A stretch of 64,000 nt of DNA. Origin: Circinella minor (Eukaryota > Mucoromycota > Mucoromycetes > Mucorales > Lichtheimiaceae). The first letter of the stretch is position 1. The number at the start of each line of letters is the position of its first letter. A program made the translations under genes and the position numbers. Below, one piece after another: positions 1 through 12,486 of this stretch. Location: the NCBI GenBank assembly GCA_016758965.1, contig JAEPRB010000072.1, positions 1 through 64,000 of the forward strand, read 5' to 3'. Below the pieces are notes generated by a model. It was not told the DNA's origin and did no database searches. It saw nothing but the letters and a program-made list of their open reading frames with translations.

Positions 1-833
1 AGTTTAGTATTCATATTTATATTATTATTATTATTATTATTATTTTTTCTAAATCTGTAACTTCGTACAACAAATAAAGGAAAAATGATAACACAATCTA
101 CATCAGTACAAGCCGAAGAATAATCTTTTATATTATCACTAGTGCTGTGAAATAGCTATAAACGTATTTGTAAACATAAACAAAGAATCTAGTAGCACCA
201 AAAAGAAATAAAAAGCAAGTCTTTAGAAATAGAATAAAAATGAAAATCTGTGAAATAATAATAAAAAAAATGAGCAAGCTCGTTGCTATCTGAAAAAGAA
301 AAGGCGAGTTTTTTAGACGCGGGATCGATAAAATAGAATTGATTTTTAATGAAGAAAAAAGATTATACACTTGTGCTACGAGAAAAAAAAAGAAAGACAA
401 ATAACATAATATAATAATAATAAACTAAAACATAGAGAAAGAGCCACCAATAAAAATTAAAAAAAAATAAGGGACATAGGGAGTATAATAGAAAGTAAAA
501 TATAATAAAGAAATTATAAGTAAGGAGGAGAAAGTAAAAGTAGAGTGAGAAAAAAAAAAAAAGAAAAACTCTGCGCAGAGTTGCTATATAATTGGGTGTA
601 TGAAGTTAAGAATAATCATAGAAAAGGTATTGAAAAATAGAAATAATATGCAGAATATTAAGTAAAAACATAAAGTATTTGAAAAGTTATTGTTCGAATG
701 TTTATGACGTTCTTTGTTTTTGTTTTTTGCTGTTAATGATGAAAACTCGTTGTACGTAGAAAAAATAGAAGAGTTGTCTTTGTATTGAGCATTGATTGCT
801 GTTGTTGGGTATATAAAATAATAATAATACCAT
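1..833. other. AT-rich non-coding DNA downstream of the zinc-finger gene
   Basis: No supportable gene. The stretch opens with a short TAT/TTA microsatellite (about 20-45) and then consists of A-rich sequence. It is probably 3' UTR and downstream flank of the minus-strand zinc-finger gene. The antisense open frames here are low-complexity F/Y/L/I readings of A-runs. Confidence 0.6.
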
Positions 834-2017
834 CTAAGAGATGATATCAAAAAAAGATGAAGATTGACGATTGTAGATGGGATAATCCTTGACGGAAGTA
901 GGTGGTGGTAACGGATAAGATGTTGGTGTGGCATAAACCGACGGATGATGTTGAGGTTGTTGACAAGTAATTGGAAACAATGGCGGTAAATGAATAGTAG
1001 TAGAAGGTGGAGTCAAAAGTGGGGGTAAAAAATGCCATTCGGATTGCATAGGCGAAGCAAATGATGGCGCAGGAGATGTTGTAATAGAAGAAGGAGAATA
1101 ACCCATATAACTCATATTCGGCGACGAATTTAATGTACTAGATGATGATGTCGTTGTAGCTGTTGAAGTAGATGAGCAACTACTACTGCGCCGACTCCAG
1201 CTAGTACTAGCATCAGTAGGTGAAGTTGGAATAGTAGGTACTTCAAATGGTTTCCATTGTAGCGTCGTACGCTTTACGGTGGTTCCATGTGCCATTTTTT
1301 GATGTTTTGTTAAAATGGTCTTTCGTGCGAAACTCTTATTGCAACCTTCATGTCGACATTTATATGGTCTTCTGCCCGTATGGATACGTCTATGTCGTGC
1401 CAACGAGCTACTATCACTGAAGCTTTTTCCACAATCTGTATATTCACACACGTGGGGTCTTTCACCAGAATGCGTTCTCATATGTACTTTGAGTGCAGAA
1501 CGCTAAAGATAAATGACACATAAAGAAATCATTAGCATCAATACCCCGAAAATGTAAAAAATTAAGAAGGCGTTTTATTTTTCAGGGGATTCTATATCTC
1601 CAAATGTAAATAATAAAAAACATACCTGGATAAAACACTTTCCACATCCAATTTCGTCACACGCATAGGGTCTAGAAAAAATAAGAATTTTTTTTTATAT
1701 TAGTTAATGCAATTCATAATATTGTTTTTTTTTTCTTACTCCAATTGATTTGGAAAAAACGAAGGTAATAAAAATTGGTTGGTCCTTTACCTTTCATTGG
1801 TATGAATGCGGAGGTGACGTGCAAGATCTGAACGACGTCCTATTTAATAATAAAAAGCATATAATGAGTTAGTGATTGATTTTTTATTTTTGTTATCTTG
1901 CTATTTTTGCTATTGATATAACATACCAAATGCTTTTTTGCAATTGGCAACCGTGCAACGGTGTTGCTTGGCAGGGTTGTTCTGGGTTTCGACATGAATC
2001 AATTCAAGAATATCCAT
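834..2017 (-). CDS. C2H2 zinc-finger protein with four fingers, probable transcription factor
   Basis: Four exons can be joined in frame: 2017-1927, 1839-1791, 1671-1626 and 1502-834, giving 284 aa. The ATG opens the peptide [18 protein letters not shown], which leads straight into finger 1. Four tandem fingers follow in about residues 20-135, each C-x4-C-x12-H-x3/4-H, joined by TGEKP-like linkers ([27 protein letters not shown]). Finger 1 is split by the first intron. The C-terminal half is rich in S, T and P with no recognisable domain, as in many fungal regulators. The fingers make DNA binding very likely (family knowledge), but I cannot name the target or an orthologue. About 3 kb without a gene lies upstream, a common situation for a regulated transcription factor (inference). 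Confidence 0.85.
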
Positions 2018-5000
2018 TTTGTTTTTATTGATGTTTAATTGCTGTGACTACATGAGATATATTCCTATATTAATTACTTGTTATTAAGAAAATAATAATT
2101 GTATTCCTTACTCACCTAATAGAAGAAGATATTTTGATGCTTTTTTTTAAAGGTTTTTTTTTAGTTCTGTTATGCGTTGACCGTTGTTTTTTTTGGTTTT
2201 TGATAGATTTCGAAAAAAATAACAATAAGCGGAGTTTTTTGATAATACAAATTGATATAAGAGATATTTTTAAAACTTATACAAAGAAAATGATAGATAA
2301 GAATGTTTTTAGGGTAGAAAAAATACAAGAAAAGGTTAAAAAATTTATAATTTTTTTGTTGCTCGAAAAATACTGTTTTATCGTATTCTTTTTTACGCGA
2401 AGAAGACGCGCTGTGATTTATTCAGTACAACTGTAGGTGATAGGTGATAGGAAAAGAGAGAAAAAAAAAAGATAAATAATTTTGTTCATAAGCTTATTTA
2501 TATATGATGGTACTTTTATTTATTTCTTCTTTCTCGGTAGCTGTTCTCACTATGAGATTAAAGTATTAGAGGGGTCTATCTTCGTGTATGGGGGGTTTGG
2601 GGGAGGAAAAGAAAAGAAGGGAAGATTTGGGGGGATGAAGGTAAATATTATAAGGGGATAATGGATGGAGACATAAAAAAGGATTTCAATGACGAATTAT
2701 TCTGAGGAGAAAAAATAAAGATTGGGGGAGACTAGAAGTATGTATAACAAAAGATACAGAAGAGGAAAGGGGTGTTTGGTAATAGAAAAAAAAAAGACCA
2801 AAATTGAGAAAGAAAAAGAATATAAAAAAGGGGGATACAAGTGTGCTTTTTGTGTGTGGGGGGGGGAGAAGTCTAATAAAAAGAAAGCTGAAAAGGGATT
2901 TGGGATAAGATGTGCAATCGAACAAGATATGTAAATCAAAAAGAATACTGTGGCTAATAGTTTCAATGCAACATGTGAGTTGGGTTTTGTTGTTTAAATT
3001 GTGATGTTATTAATATATTTATTATTATTATTCTGTGTAAATCATTTGGGCAGTTAATATTAATAAGATAAGTACTCTTTTTTGACATGACATAGCTGTT
3101 CTTTATGCTAATTTCCATAATTTATTCTGTCACCCGATTACGTACTCTATCAGTATGTGCGTAAACCCTGATTTCCATTTCCGTAAAGTACTACCACCTT
3201 TGACAGCTCAAACGTTAATGATGCGGAACTTTTTAAATAAGGGATAACTCGCTACACTTTCTTGGACTTCAATGCGTTTAAAAGGGTTTAGAATTTTTTT
3301 TTTCGCTCGTGCGATATTAATAACATTATAAAACAGCATCATCACATAAATTATTTCTTCTCTCCTTTCTCGTTTATCACTTTTGAAATTCGTGCTTTTT
3401 TTTTTCAGCTCCTTCCAAAATGTACTTTCTTCTCCGCTCATTTACTTTTCCCTCTGCATGCACGGGCGCACAAACACCCAGTATGATTTACTATAGTATC
3501 TCATATAGTAATAACTAGCAGCTGCCTTTTCTCGGGGTAGAGTGCGAACGGAGTAATAAAAACGAGAAGCTGCATATTAAGGCACTTTTATTGATTAAAT
3601 ATCTTGGTCATATTGTAACTATTATGAAATCTATCATTCATTACCCATTTATGTTTACCTTTTTATTAACTACTCAAATAATAATATTTTATATTCACAT
3701 ATGCTATTAAACATGTGTTAACATGAGAATGTTGAAATAATGAATGATGCATTCTTTTTTTTTTAGTACATCAAATTCATGAAATCAAAGAAGAAAAATT
3801 CCCAAATAAAGAAAAGTGCACGAACCACACTTATTTAAATATTATTTATTAATATTTACGTATGTAATTCATCATTGTGCTTTTTTTTTTATAGGTGCAT
3901 TTATATTTGCGTGTATCATCATTATTGTTATTGTTATTGATATGTATAATGTGTATACTAATATAAACGTGAAAAGCAGGTCTTTTTAAAATCGACTGCA
4001 TTTTTATCAAATCCAATGACATTTCATTACCAAAGTCAATAATAAGAATAAAGATTAAGGGTTTATTGACATAAAAAGTCAGAAAGCCATACATACATGT
4101 AATAAGATAGACGTGTAACTTTATTCCATTAGTCAAATATGATCTATATGCTGGTAGCATCTATCGAACTAGATCTTAACGATTTTTGCTAATAAGCAGC
4201 AGCAGCTTAGATGATAATAAAATATTTTTCTATTTGAAATAACCCGCCCTTGTTAGAAAAAAGCATCCCCCCCTTCTTTTTTTACTATCTTTCGATGTTC
4301 TCTGTTTTTTTTTTATCTTCGCCCTTGCTTTCTCCTTTAAACTTTTTTTTGTGTGTGCAGAAATCAGTTGCTCCAATGTGATTGACATGTTTCAAACTCA
4401 CTATACATTTCGTATTTTTGTGAAGTGAGAAAAGATAAATTTTTAGTGGTTCACTAAGTAATTATTTTTTTTTATTATGATTTGCTACATAATGAAAATA
4501 GCAACCACATCATTCTATTTACTGTATATATATATAACAGTCCATTCTACGACAAATATTCTATATTTCTATTTTAAATAATAATCAGAAACAAGAATCA
4601 TGTATACCGTTCCTAATGTTTCTTTTTTTTTTTTCGTAACTAAAATATCTACGTAATATTATAATACATTATATATGTGATACATAAGGGAGCGAGATCA
4701 TCATGTAATATTGTTCCACATGGAAAACAAAAAATACGGGATCGGCCGACACACCAAACAAAGTATCAATTACCATTTTGGTCCACGTCGTCGTTGATGG
4801 GGGGGTTTCTTTAGAATTTTTAAGGAGAGTTACGTATATCGACCACGAATATGAAGAAGAAAAAAGAGCCTAGAAGAAATTCATTGCTATTATTATTATG
4901 TGAAGATTTACGTGACACATATTCTTTTGGACTATATTTTTTATTTACTTTATAACTAGAAAGATGAAAAAGAAAAACTGGATAGATTTTTTATATAATT

Positions 5001-5105
5001 TTCTTTCTAATACATGTATAAAACAAAAGTAGTTCATTATATTAACTTGCGTCTTCTTTTATTTGTTTATATTTATGTGATCTGATCTACTAATAATAAA
5101 AAGTT
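2018..5105. other. Gene-poor intergenic region
   Basis: No well-supported gene in about 3.1 kb. The stretch 2570-2890 is strongly G-rich and A-rich on the plus strand (several GGGG runs) and could be promoter or 5' UTR of the divergently reading zinc-finger gene. CT-rich tracts occur near 4230-4350. A possible micro-ORF at 4720 is listed separately. Other open frames are low-complexity. Confidence 0.5.
4720..4797 (+). CDS. Possible 25-aa micro-ORF
   Basis: A short plus-strand frame starts at an ATG in a CCACATGG context. It encodes a basic peptide beginning MENKKYGIGRH and ending FGPRRR before TGA. It stands out only because its codons (CGA, CAC, ACC, CGT CGT CGT) are much less AT-rich than the surrounding DNA. 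It could be a small peptide gene, a terminal exon of an unseen gene, or chance. No function is proposed. Confidence 0.2.
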   Translation: MENKKYGIGRHTKQSINYHFGPRRR

Positions 5106-7601
5106 CTAAAATACTGCACCAAACCCGAAAGTTTGCTTGATTGACCGCCAATAATAGCCTGTCCAATTCCGTTGTGTCAATTCCTCCTCACCGATCGGCA
5201 CACCTGTTTGTTTTACATGTAATTTAACACCATCATTTCCTTGTTCAAATGTCATTGATACAGTGGAATAATGACCTAAAAAGGGATAAAATGATAATAA
5301 TAACAGTATAAAGAAAGAGCAAGAAGAAAGGGGTTATTATGTATGTACGTGTGTGTATGTAAGTAGTATACATGTTATTAACATTTATCAATTGGATTGA
5401 TTAGATTATAATAAACTTATAATCATTTCTTATATATATATATATCTTTTCCACTTTTCCTCCCCCTCCGCAATAAACCTATTTCGTCGTGCAAAATGAG
5501 AAACAGTAAATGTTTTATTATCTTTCTTACCTTCAGGCCATGACTGTAATCTCCAAGTCTGAACAATTTTTTTATCAGGTTCCTATAAATTTAATAAAAT
5601 AAGGTATATCTTAATCAGTATGTATATTCTCACATGTGCATTAATGTAGGAGAGATAATCATGGTAAGGGAGAAGGATGAGGAAAGTAAGAATGATAATA
5701 ATATAATAAAATAGAATATATAAGCGTGAAAGATCACTGAGAGATAAATAGTAGATAAGTAGATAGAAAAAGAGGTTATAAGACAAAACAAGAAAAAAAA
5801 AGTGAAAAGGGTTCCTTGATGTATAATCAATATCATGTATTGTCACTATAATACATACCGTCTCTAGGAGCTCACCCCTCACATTACCATTGAACAGTTC
5901 AAACTTGCTTCCTTTCTCCTTGGAGATCTTGGCAGGACCGCGTGTCCAGATTGAGACTCGTTGAGTATCGAGTAATGTCTCGTACAATTCATGTGCAGAA
6001 GTTTGGAACTCAACTACATCATCAAGTGTCGTTGTATTAACTTTACCAGACGAGCTCTTAGATTTTGTAGAAGTTGTTGATGAGAATGATGTGGTATTAT
6101 TGTTGATTGAGGTCTTTTGCTTAGTGACAGATTCTGGTGCTCGGACAGTTGCATCAGCTGTACCTAATTTATCTTTTTCAATATGCACATCTGCACCATG
6201 GTCTAAATAATAATAAGTTACGTACAATAATAAAGTTTCGATCGATCAGCTTAAAAACTGGTTGGAGTCTTCCACAAATAATAATAAACACTATTTATTT
6301 TTTTATTTTGTCTTTTTTCCCTTCTTTACCCCAAATCAATACATCAACAACAACATCTATCCCCGGTTTTTTAACCATCCCCCCAATGGAAGAAGAAAAC
6401 CTTTTTCTCCCTTTTAAACAATTTTCTTTTGTAACTCTTCCTTTCCCCCCCCCCACAAAAAAAAATCCCAAAAACCAGATGCTTTTTTTTCCCACTTACA
6501 TTTAATAAGATCTTCAGAGAATGTCTCGAACTTCTCAATAAGTAATGGTGTCAATGCCTTTCTAATAACTTCACGAATAGATGACTTATCATTGCTATCA
6601 TCATTTACGGATATTTCAAACTATAATTTATATTTTTTTTCATATCAGTTATTCCGTTCTTTTTCATCAATTTACTTTTCTTGGTTACATAATTCATCCC
6701 ATACAAATGCATTATATTTTTTATATTGCTTGTGGATCGCAATAAAAAAAATATAACAGCTCCTTAGTTTTTTATTTAATTATTTAAACATTACCACATA
6801 ATCATCTGCATCCGTATCATGGGCGACCTCGGGAACAAGGATTTTGCCAGTGGCTTCTGTTCCATCTGCTGTTGTCCCTGCATATCATCATATATTATAG
6901 CCATTTGTTAAATTAAGTTAGCACTAATACCAAAAATAGGAGAGGAGAGACTGTATTGCTAGTCACTTTTTTTTTTTATATATATCGATCATCCATTTGG
7001 TCTATCTCTACATACCCATATACCTCCTACTTACTTCTCCCTTCTCTTGTTTTGAAGAAAGTACATAAACCCATCCCTACCCTCCCCACATATATAACAA
7101 AATGAATTTTCTTTATATCTTACCTTCCCAGTTAAGCTTGATCTGGAGATCATAGATAGTAATAATCTTGCTTTTACGATTATTCAATTCACAATCACCA
7201 GTAATTTCATCAATCTTGGTGACTTTCACTTTACTACCATTTTTTTCAGCTTCCAATCCAACAAGTTGCTCAGCAAAATAAGTTTGAGCCCAGTTTAAGC
7301 AGTTTTTACTAACCCTATTATCCACAATAACAAAAAAATGAAGTATTGTTGATTATAAAAAGTTAATAAACTTTTTTTTGGTTGACGAGAACACCTTTCC
7401 TATAGTCTTCTTTAAAATAATATAATGTAAAAAGAAAAAAAAATTGCTTTACCAATGCCTATTTTATAACGAAAAATATTGATTTATAAATAAAAGTTCA
7501 TTTATATAATTAAGGTGACGCGCTTTTTATTATATATAAATATACAATTTATTATATTTATACATTACTAACCAGTTATTAACATTCTTCCAGTTGGACA
7601 T
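5106..7601 (-). CDS. AHA1: Activator of Hsp90 ATPase (Aha1-type co-chaperone)
   Basis: Seven exons join in frame: 7601-7573, 7314-7124, 6877-6795, 6620-6500, 6202-5859, 5582-5531 and 5275-5106. They encode 329 aa, close to the 330-350 aa usual for Aha1. The N-terminus has the family's NVNNW signature, and the first ~130 residues form the Aha1_N domain that binds the Hsp90 middle domain. A low-complexity S/T linker (about residues 165-190) leads to the AHSA1/START-like C-terminal domain, recognisable by a typical end: NWTGYYWRSIKQTFGFGAVF. Aha1 stimulates the ATPase cycle of cytosolic Hsp90 and helps client maturation (family knowledge). A heat-shock-element-like array lies about 130-150 bp upstream of the ATG and fits Hsf1 control (inference). 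Confidence 0.93.
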
Positions 7602-7732
7602 TTTCTATTTTTGTTTCTTTAAATGACTACAATGAATAAATATAAAGAAGTGTGCAGGATAGAAACGAAAGATTTATTATAGAAGTTGACTTTCCGCCAA
7701 TGGAGATTATTTCCTGCTGTGACTTTACACAG

Positions 7733-7754
7733 CCGAAGTTTCTAGGGCATTCTG
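7733..7754 (-). promoter_or_regulatory. Heat-shock-element-like array upstream of AHA1
   Basis: Units GAA (7735), TTC (7740), GGG in place of GAA (7745) and TTC (7750) are spaced exactly 5 bp apart. This is three matches out of four to the alternating HSE pattern, 134-152 bp upstream of the AHA1 ATG. A CCAAT-like box (GCCAATGG) lies near 7696, closer to the gene. Aha1 genes are heat-inducible in other fungi. Function here is inferred from pattern and position only. Confidence 0.4.
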
Positions 7755-8002
7755 TAGCTTTAACGCGTATATCAAAAATGACGCGAAAATATTTATGTAA
7801 ATACATACGCGTTAAACTAATCAAAATCAATAAGATTTTTTCTTTCTTTCTACTCTTCTCACTCTTTTTATTAAGTACTTCGCGTTACATAAATATTTTA
7901 TTTAAATGAATATATTAAACTGTGTGCTGCTATCAAAACTGCTTTTCGGATACTGATCGGCACCTTTACTTTGAGCACAATAAGTATCTAACATATTAGT
8001 TT

Positions 8003-8463
8003 GGAAATTGCTACGGACACCTCATATTTTGGCCTTACAGAACCCCACAAGTAAAAAGTTATCAAACAAGCTCTTAGGCCATATAAACTATAATACGTAA
8101 CTGCGTTATCAACACCAATAGCGCTTATTTGATCGTTCATATGTAACATTAAAAGTATACATTAATCGTTGTTTATCTTGTCTTCATATGTACTACAGCT
8201 CCCACTTGTGTACATAACGATATAGTGAAAAAGATAAGAAATATTGACTGCTATTCCATGCAAAATTGGACTGCTAATATAAGTTACATAAACATTTTTA
8301 AGTTATATAACGATATTAACTGTATAGATAGTGTATAAATGGTTGGATACGATGTACCTATATCAGATTGTTGTGTGCCTTTGAAAAAATATAAAAGTGG
8401 GGTGTGCGTAAGAATTGAAATTAGCTAATATAGTGTGTTTTTGGGGTGTCCGTAGCAATTCCC
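8003..8463. mobile_element. 461-bp non-autonomous inverted-repeat element
   Basis: The left end GGAAATTGCTACGGACACC and the right end, read inward as GGGAATTGCTACGGACACC, form inverted repeats of about 20 bp with one or two mismatches. Flanks are TATTAGTTT (7994-8002) and TATTAGCTT (8464-8472), a 9-bp duplication with one mismatch. There is no coding capacity. A degenerate extra copy of the right-end motif lies just inside, near 8397-8425. A related partial copy lies at 40916-40985. The element looks like a MITE; a 9-bp duplication would suit a MULE-type or hAT-neighbouring family, but the superfamily is not secure. Confidence 0.55.
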
Positions 8464-8776
8464 TATTAGCTTACTTTTATTATAGGATGTACCGATTTTG
8501 TATGTAAGGAGTAAGAAAAGAAAAGGAGAGGAATATAGAGAGGAGCGTATAAAAAACTGTTAATCCCTTCACTTTTATTATACTTTCTTCCACTATCATC
8601 CTGAAACTTGGGGAATAGTGTCCCCACACTCACCTTTTTAGTTCTTCTCGTACTATTTTATATTACCTAGAATACAATATCCCTAGTTTGTTGGCATGCG
8701 ACAGCAACAGTTTTTTCTTCTTTTCATAGAGACATTTGTCATTGTGCTACCAATTAAATAATTGTATGATTAGTAT

Positions 8777-9034
8777 TTATGATAACGCGTAATTGATAAA
8801 TGGTCCATATACGTTGATTATGACCCACATACTATTACGAATAATACTAGTTCTCCACATTATTAACCTTCCTCTTGTATCTCTTTCTCCTTTATGGCAT
8901 CTTCCTTTTGTAATTTCATTTATTAACGCTGACTGGTACCTATAATACTTAAATATTAATTTGGTCATTTCCCCTGCTGATGTTATTTGTGCAAACATGT
9001 GGTGTATGCTTTCTTTCCTTTTTTTTTGTACCAT
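8777..9034 (-). pseudogene. Possible LINE endonuclease scrap
   Basis: An 85-codon open frame on the minus strand contains the run RDTRGRLIMW, about ten residues, then WVIINVYGPF. The order 'RGR-L/I-x-hydrophobic ... I-I-N-V-Y-x-P' resembles the strand before the catalytic core of apurinic-type endonucleases in L1-like retrotransposons. No reverse transcriptase follows. A perfect 12-bp inverted repeat, GTGTCCCCACAC, lies outside it (about 8620 and 9180). The match is short and could be coincidence. Confidence 0.25.
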
Positions 9035-11516
9035 GTGCCATGAGTGATATGTTTATAACTATTTACCATCACAAAAAGTTTAGGACAATAAACCAAAAGA
9101 ATATTCTTTTGCGCCAGTAAAGCGCTGACTATATGTAAAATGTATAGTGCTGACCATTTTCGCGTTTTTATGTATTACGTGTGGGGACACGCTTCATATT
9201 GTTGACCAACGTGGTTGTAGATTTTAAAATACTTGATCCAAGAAGACTATCATCTCTCCTGAATTCAATGTTATCAATGACCAAGAACAAACGTACGTAA
9301 TGTAGTTAATTTCTCATGATAATAGTATAACATTAGTATTATTAATTTATTTACTCACATACTCATACACACGCGCGAAAAGTAGTTCCTATAACCTTCT
9401 TCTCCCTTGATCTACTTGTCGCATGTTGATGAAGTACGTAAAGTAATTAATAATAATAGTAATAATAATAATAATAATAATAATATATTAGCTTCTTAAA
9501 TTATAATAAGTATATCAAGAATAAACGAAATTGACTATGTAGTGTTAACTATATTTTCGGTGATAAATAAAATAAAAGCAAAAAGCTTAAATTGACTTTT
9601 TCTTTTGCTCAATTGATCAATTATAACTAGAATCATAAGATAGCTATTCTATTATTTTTGCAGCAGTAGTTAAAAAACCTCAACTGTTTATATGACTGAG
9701 AAAAACAGGCCAGCAACATATCGTTACTTGATATATTTGTAATGAGGATCATTCCTCACTTCTTTTATTTTCTCCCTTTACTCAAAAAAAATTGCTTCAT
9801 ATTTTATGCATTCGTATTTTACAAAAAGAATATTCTATTTACCCTAACCATTATCTTTATTATCCGTGAAAATAAGGGAGTGCAGGTACAAAGGTCGCGT
9901 TTTCGCAATACATATATACATAATATATTATGTGGTAATATGATTATAATCTGCACTGCTTCAAAACATTTTTGATATAATACGCACTCCTTACTATGTT
10001 TCCTTTTTTCATCTTTTCTCCTACAACGCATAATGTCACTACGTTTCTCTCCATCTCCACCCCCAACTTTTGTATACCTTTAATATTACAAAAGAAAGCT
10101 ACATTCTGTTATAGGAGAAAAAGATCTCATTGTGTGCATAATACATGTATTATGCGTTTTTTATCACTCTTTTTATAAATATATATTTATGAAAATACAT
10201 AATAAACCCCAAATACTCTTTTTTTTTTTGGATGTTAAAATTTCTGTTGTACAAAAAAGCAAAAATAATTTTATGTGTGATTGCATAAATATAAATCAAA
10301 TATAACATATTAGGTTAATTTAGGGGGGGGGGAGAATAAGAAATACAGTAGAAAGGGGAGCACTTAGTAATAATTACATATTTCTACGCATCCTATTATT
10401 TTTATACCAATAAACTTCTTTTGTTTTGTTAAATTCAATTCAAATGATCGATCGTGGTAAAAAAAAAAACGCCGTATGCTTTGACCCATCACTGTTTATT
10501 TGACAAATTTCTTATTATTGTCTCACACAAAATTAATGATCATGATTCTGATACTACTAGTCTTGCATTTTTTACTTAAAAAAAAGTCCTTCCATTTGAC
10601 ACATTTTGTATTATTATCACAAATTAAATTTGATCCTCCGTCTCTTGTTCTTTCCTTGTACGTACGTAAAACACGTCATGTTTTTGCCTCATGCATTAGA
10701 CAAAATATAATACATTATCTTTACTTTAGTAGATAGGACCACTATATGTATGATAGTATTAAAGATTTCTTCCGTTCCTGTTTTAAATCATTTACTTGAC
10801 CCCAAACAAATTCACAATATAATAATACGTATGTGTAAAGTAGGCAACGTTACACATAATTATTTAACATTTCTCTACAAAACACGAAAAATAATAATGC
10901 TCATTACATCTAGTACACATTATTTTCTTTCTTCATGTATAATAACAAGATAATGCATTGTTTGGATATCCTTCTAAAATATTCATGTATTGTAAGCATC
11001 ATTTTATCAAAGGTAAGAACCAGTAGACTGCAAAAAATAAATAAAAGAAGATACATCTCTTAAGAGATCCTCATTGTACCTATCTTGGTGCTTTTGAATT
11101 AATAAAAGATATCAATATAGTCGATTGTATAAATGATATTCTTTTTCTCATCAACGGCAGAAGCAATCCATGTGACTCTCACTGCATCAATAAAAAATAA
11201 CCGAAAAGTAAAATAAAAGAAAAGCTCTTCCAATTTCTGTGGCGTATGATAAACTCTATACGTCCATTCTTAAAGAAATGTACAAATACGTAGCCATTAT
11301 TTGAAATTTTACGTAACAAAAAAAAATGATAGCTTCGTCTATAAAATAAAACATGTTTCGTTATTGTGCATGAATAGTAGCCACATTTTTTTTTTTTGAC
11401 TTTTATTGGTCCACGTGACATCAGTATCATAATAAAGTTAGTGAAGCAGATTTTTTTTCAAAAGTTATTAACATGATACGTATTAATAAATAAGTTTACA
11501 AACATTATAATTCATT

Positions 11517-11642
11517 TTACTTATCACCTGCTTCTGGTGCCATTTCTTTCTTTCTATGTACTGATTTCAAAACTTTTTCTCTACTTTTGCTCACCGTGCT
11601 ACCCAAAAGTGCTGCTTCTTTTGTAATTAAAAACAAAGCCAT
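11517..11642 (-). CDS. Short coding candidate, 41 aa or a terminal exon
   Basis: The minus strand reads MALFLITKEAALLGSTVS, then a basic segment (SREKVLKSVHRKKE), ending APEAGDK and TAA. The composition is protein-like, with a short hydrophobic start and a basic amphipathic tail. An acceptor-like TTTACTAG lies just before the ATG, so this could be the last exon of a longer gene. A plausible first exon beginning ATG-GCA-GAA-AAG lies about 290 bp upstream on the same strand, but I could not prove the join. Function unknown; a small membrane-associated protein is possible. Confidence 0.35.
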   Translation of the reverse strand: MALFLITKEAALLGSTVSKSREKVLKSVHRKKEMAPEAGDK

Positions 11643-12486
11643 CCACTAGTAAATAATATATAGAAATAAAGGTATGCTTAGCAGATTCTGTGTTATGCTA
11701 AATTCAAAATAGTTTTAGGACGCCTGTATTTTTCTTTCTTCATGCTACTATTTCTCGCTCTTTTTTCTTATGCAATCATTCATTACTTATTGATAATTTT
11801 TTGTGCTCTCCTACTATTTTCTTTTGTTCTTATATTTTTATAACCATACAGTGCCCTAATTTTTTTTTTACTTAACAAGACTACCAACCTTTAAGTAACA
11901 TCAGTTGTTTTCTAACTGCCATGTCTTTTCTGCCATAATCAAAAATATTTGTCATTTAAGTTATTGATTGCTTATCTAAGAACACGTATCAACTTGAACA
12001 AGGAAGAAATAGATAAAGGAAACAAGTGACGAAAAACGTATTGATAAATAGTAAATAAATTTTAGTAAGGAATATTAGCTATGTACACTTATTACGTTTA
12101 TATAACATGTATTAGGAGAGCTCTGAATCAAGAATTTTTTGCCCCAAATAAAGTCTACAACTGACGATCACACGGGTAGAGCATTAGAAGACGCGTGGCT
12201 AAAAGTCACGATGGTGTTATTTAATACATGCTTGTTACGTATCAATGTAAATGCGCACTTTTTTTTAGTTCTCTTTAGATTTTTTAATTGTATCACGTAC
12301 GTATGAGATACATCATGGGAACAAAAAAAATGTTAGTTAATTTGTATCTGAACAAAATTAGTATATTGTTATAATAAGATGAAATAATAAAAAATTAAAA
12401 AGAAAAAACCTATAAATATCAACAACATTATACGTATGTATATAATAATTCTACCATTATTTTCTACGCATCTTTTGAAGAAAAAA

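Larger units (their letters stand above)
7755..12486. other. Long gene-poor region with repeat and relic sequences
   Basis: About 4.7 kb without a confident gene. Separate entries cover a 461-bp inverted-repeat element (8003-8463), a possible LINE scrap (8777-9034) and a short coding candidate (11517-11642). Also visible are an ATA/TAA microsatellite near 9450-9485 and a 20-bp perfect palindrome built on CATGTATTATGC near 10136-10155. The remainder is A/T-rich with open frames that look random (runs of F, L, I, K, Y). Confidence 0.5.

Noticed and set aside
2134..2436. 100-codon plus-strand frame upstream of the zinc-finger gene
   Set aside because: Low-complexity F/K/I/V composition, no splice or family support; it looks like a chance frame in A/T runs.
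3849..4160. 103-codon minus-strand frame
   Set aside because: AT-driven composition with an N-run from a microsatellite; no ordered domain or conserved-looking motif.
12150..12230. Possible tRNA suggested by GGGTAGAGC
   Set aside because: No B box and no cloverleaf pairing around it.
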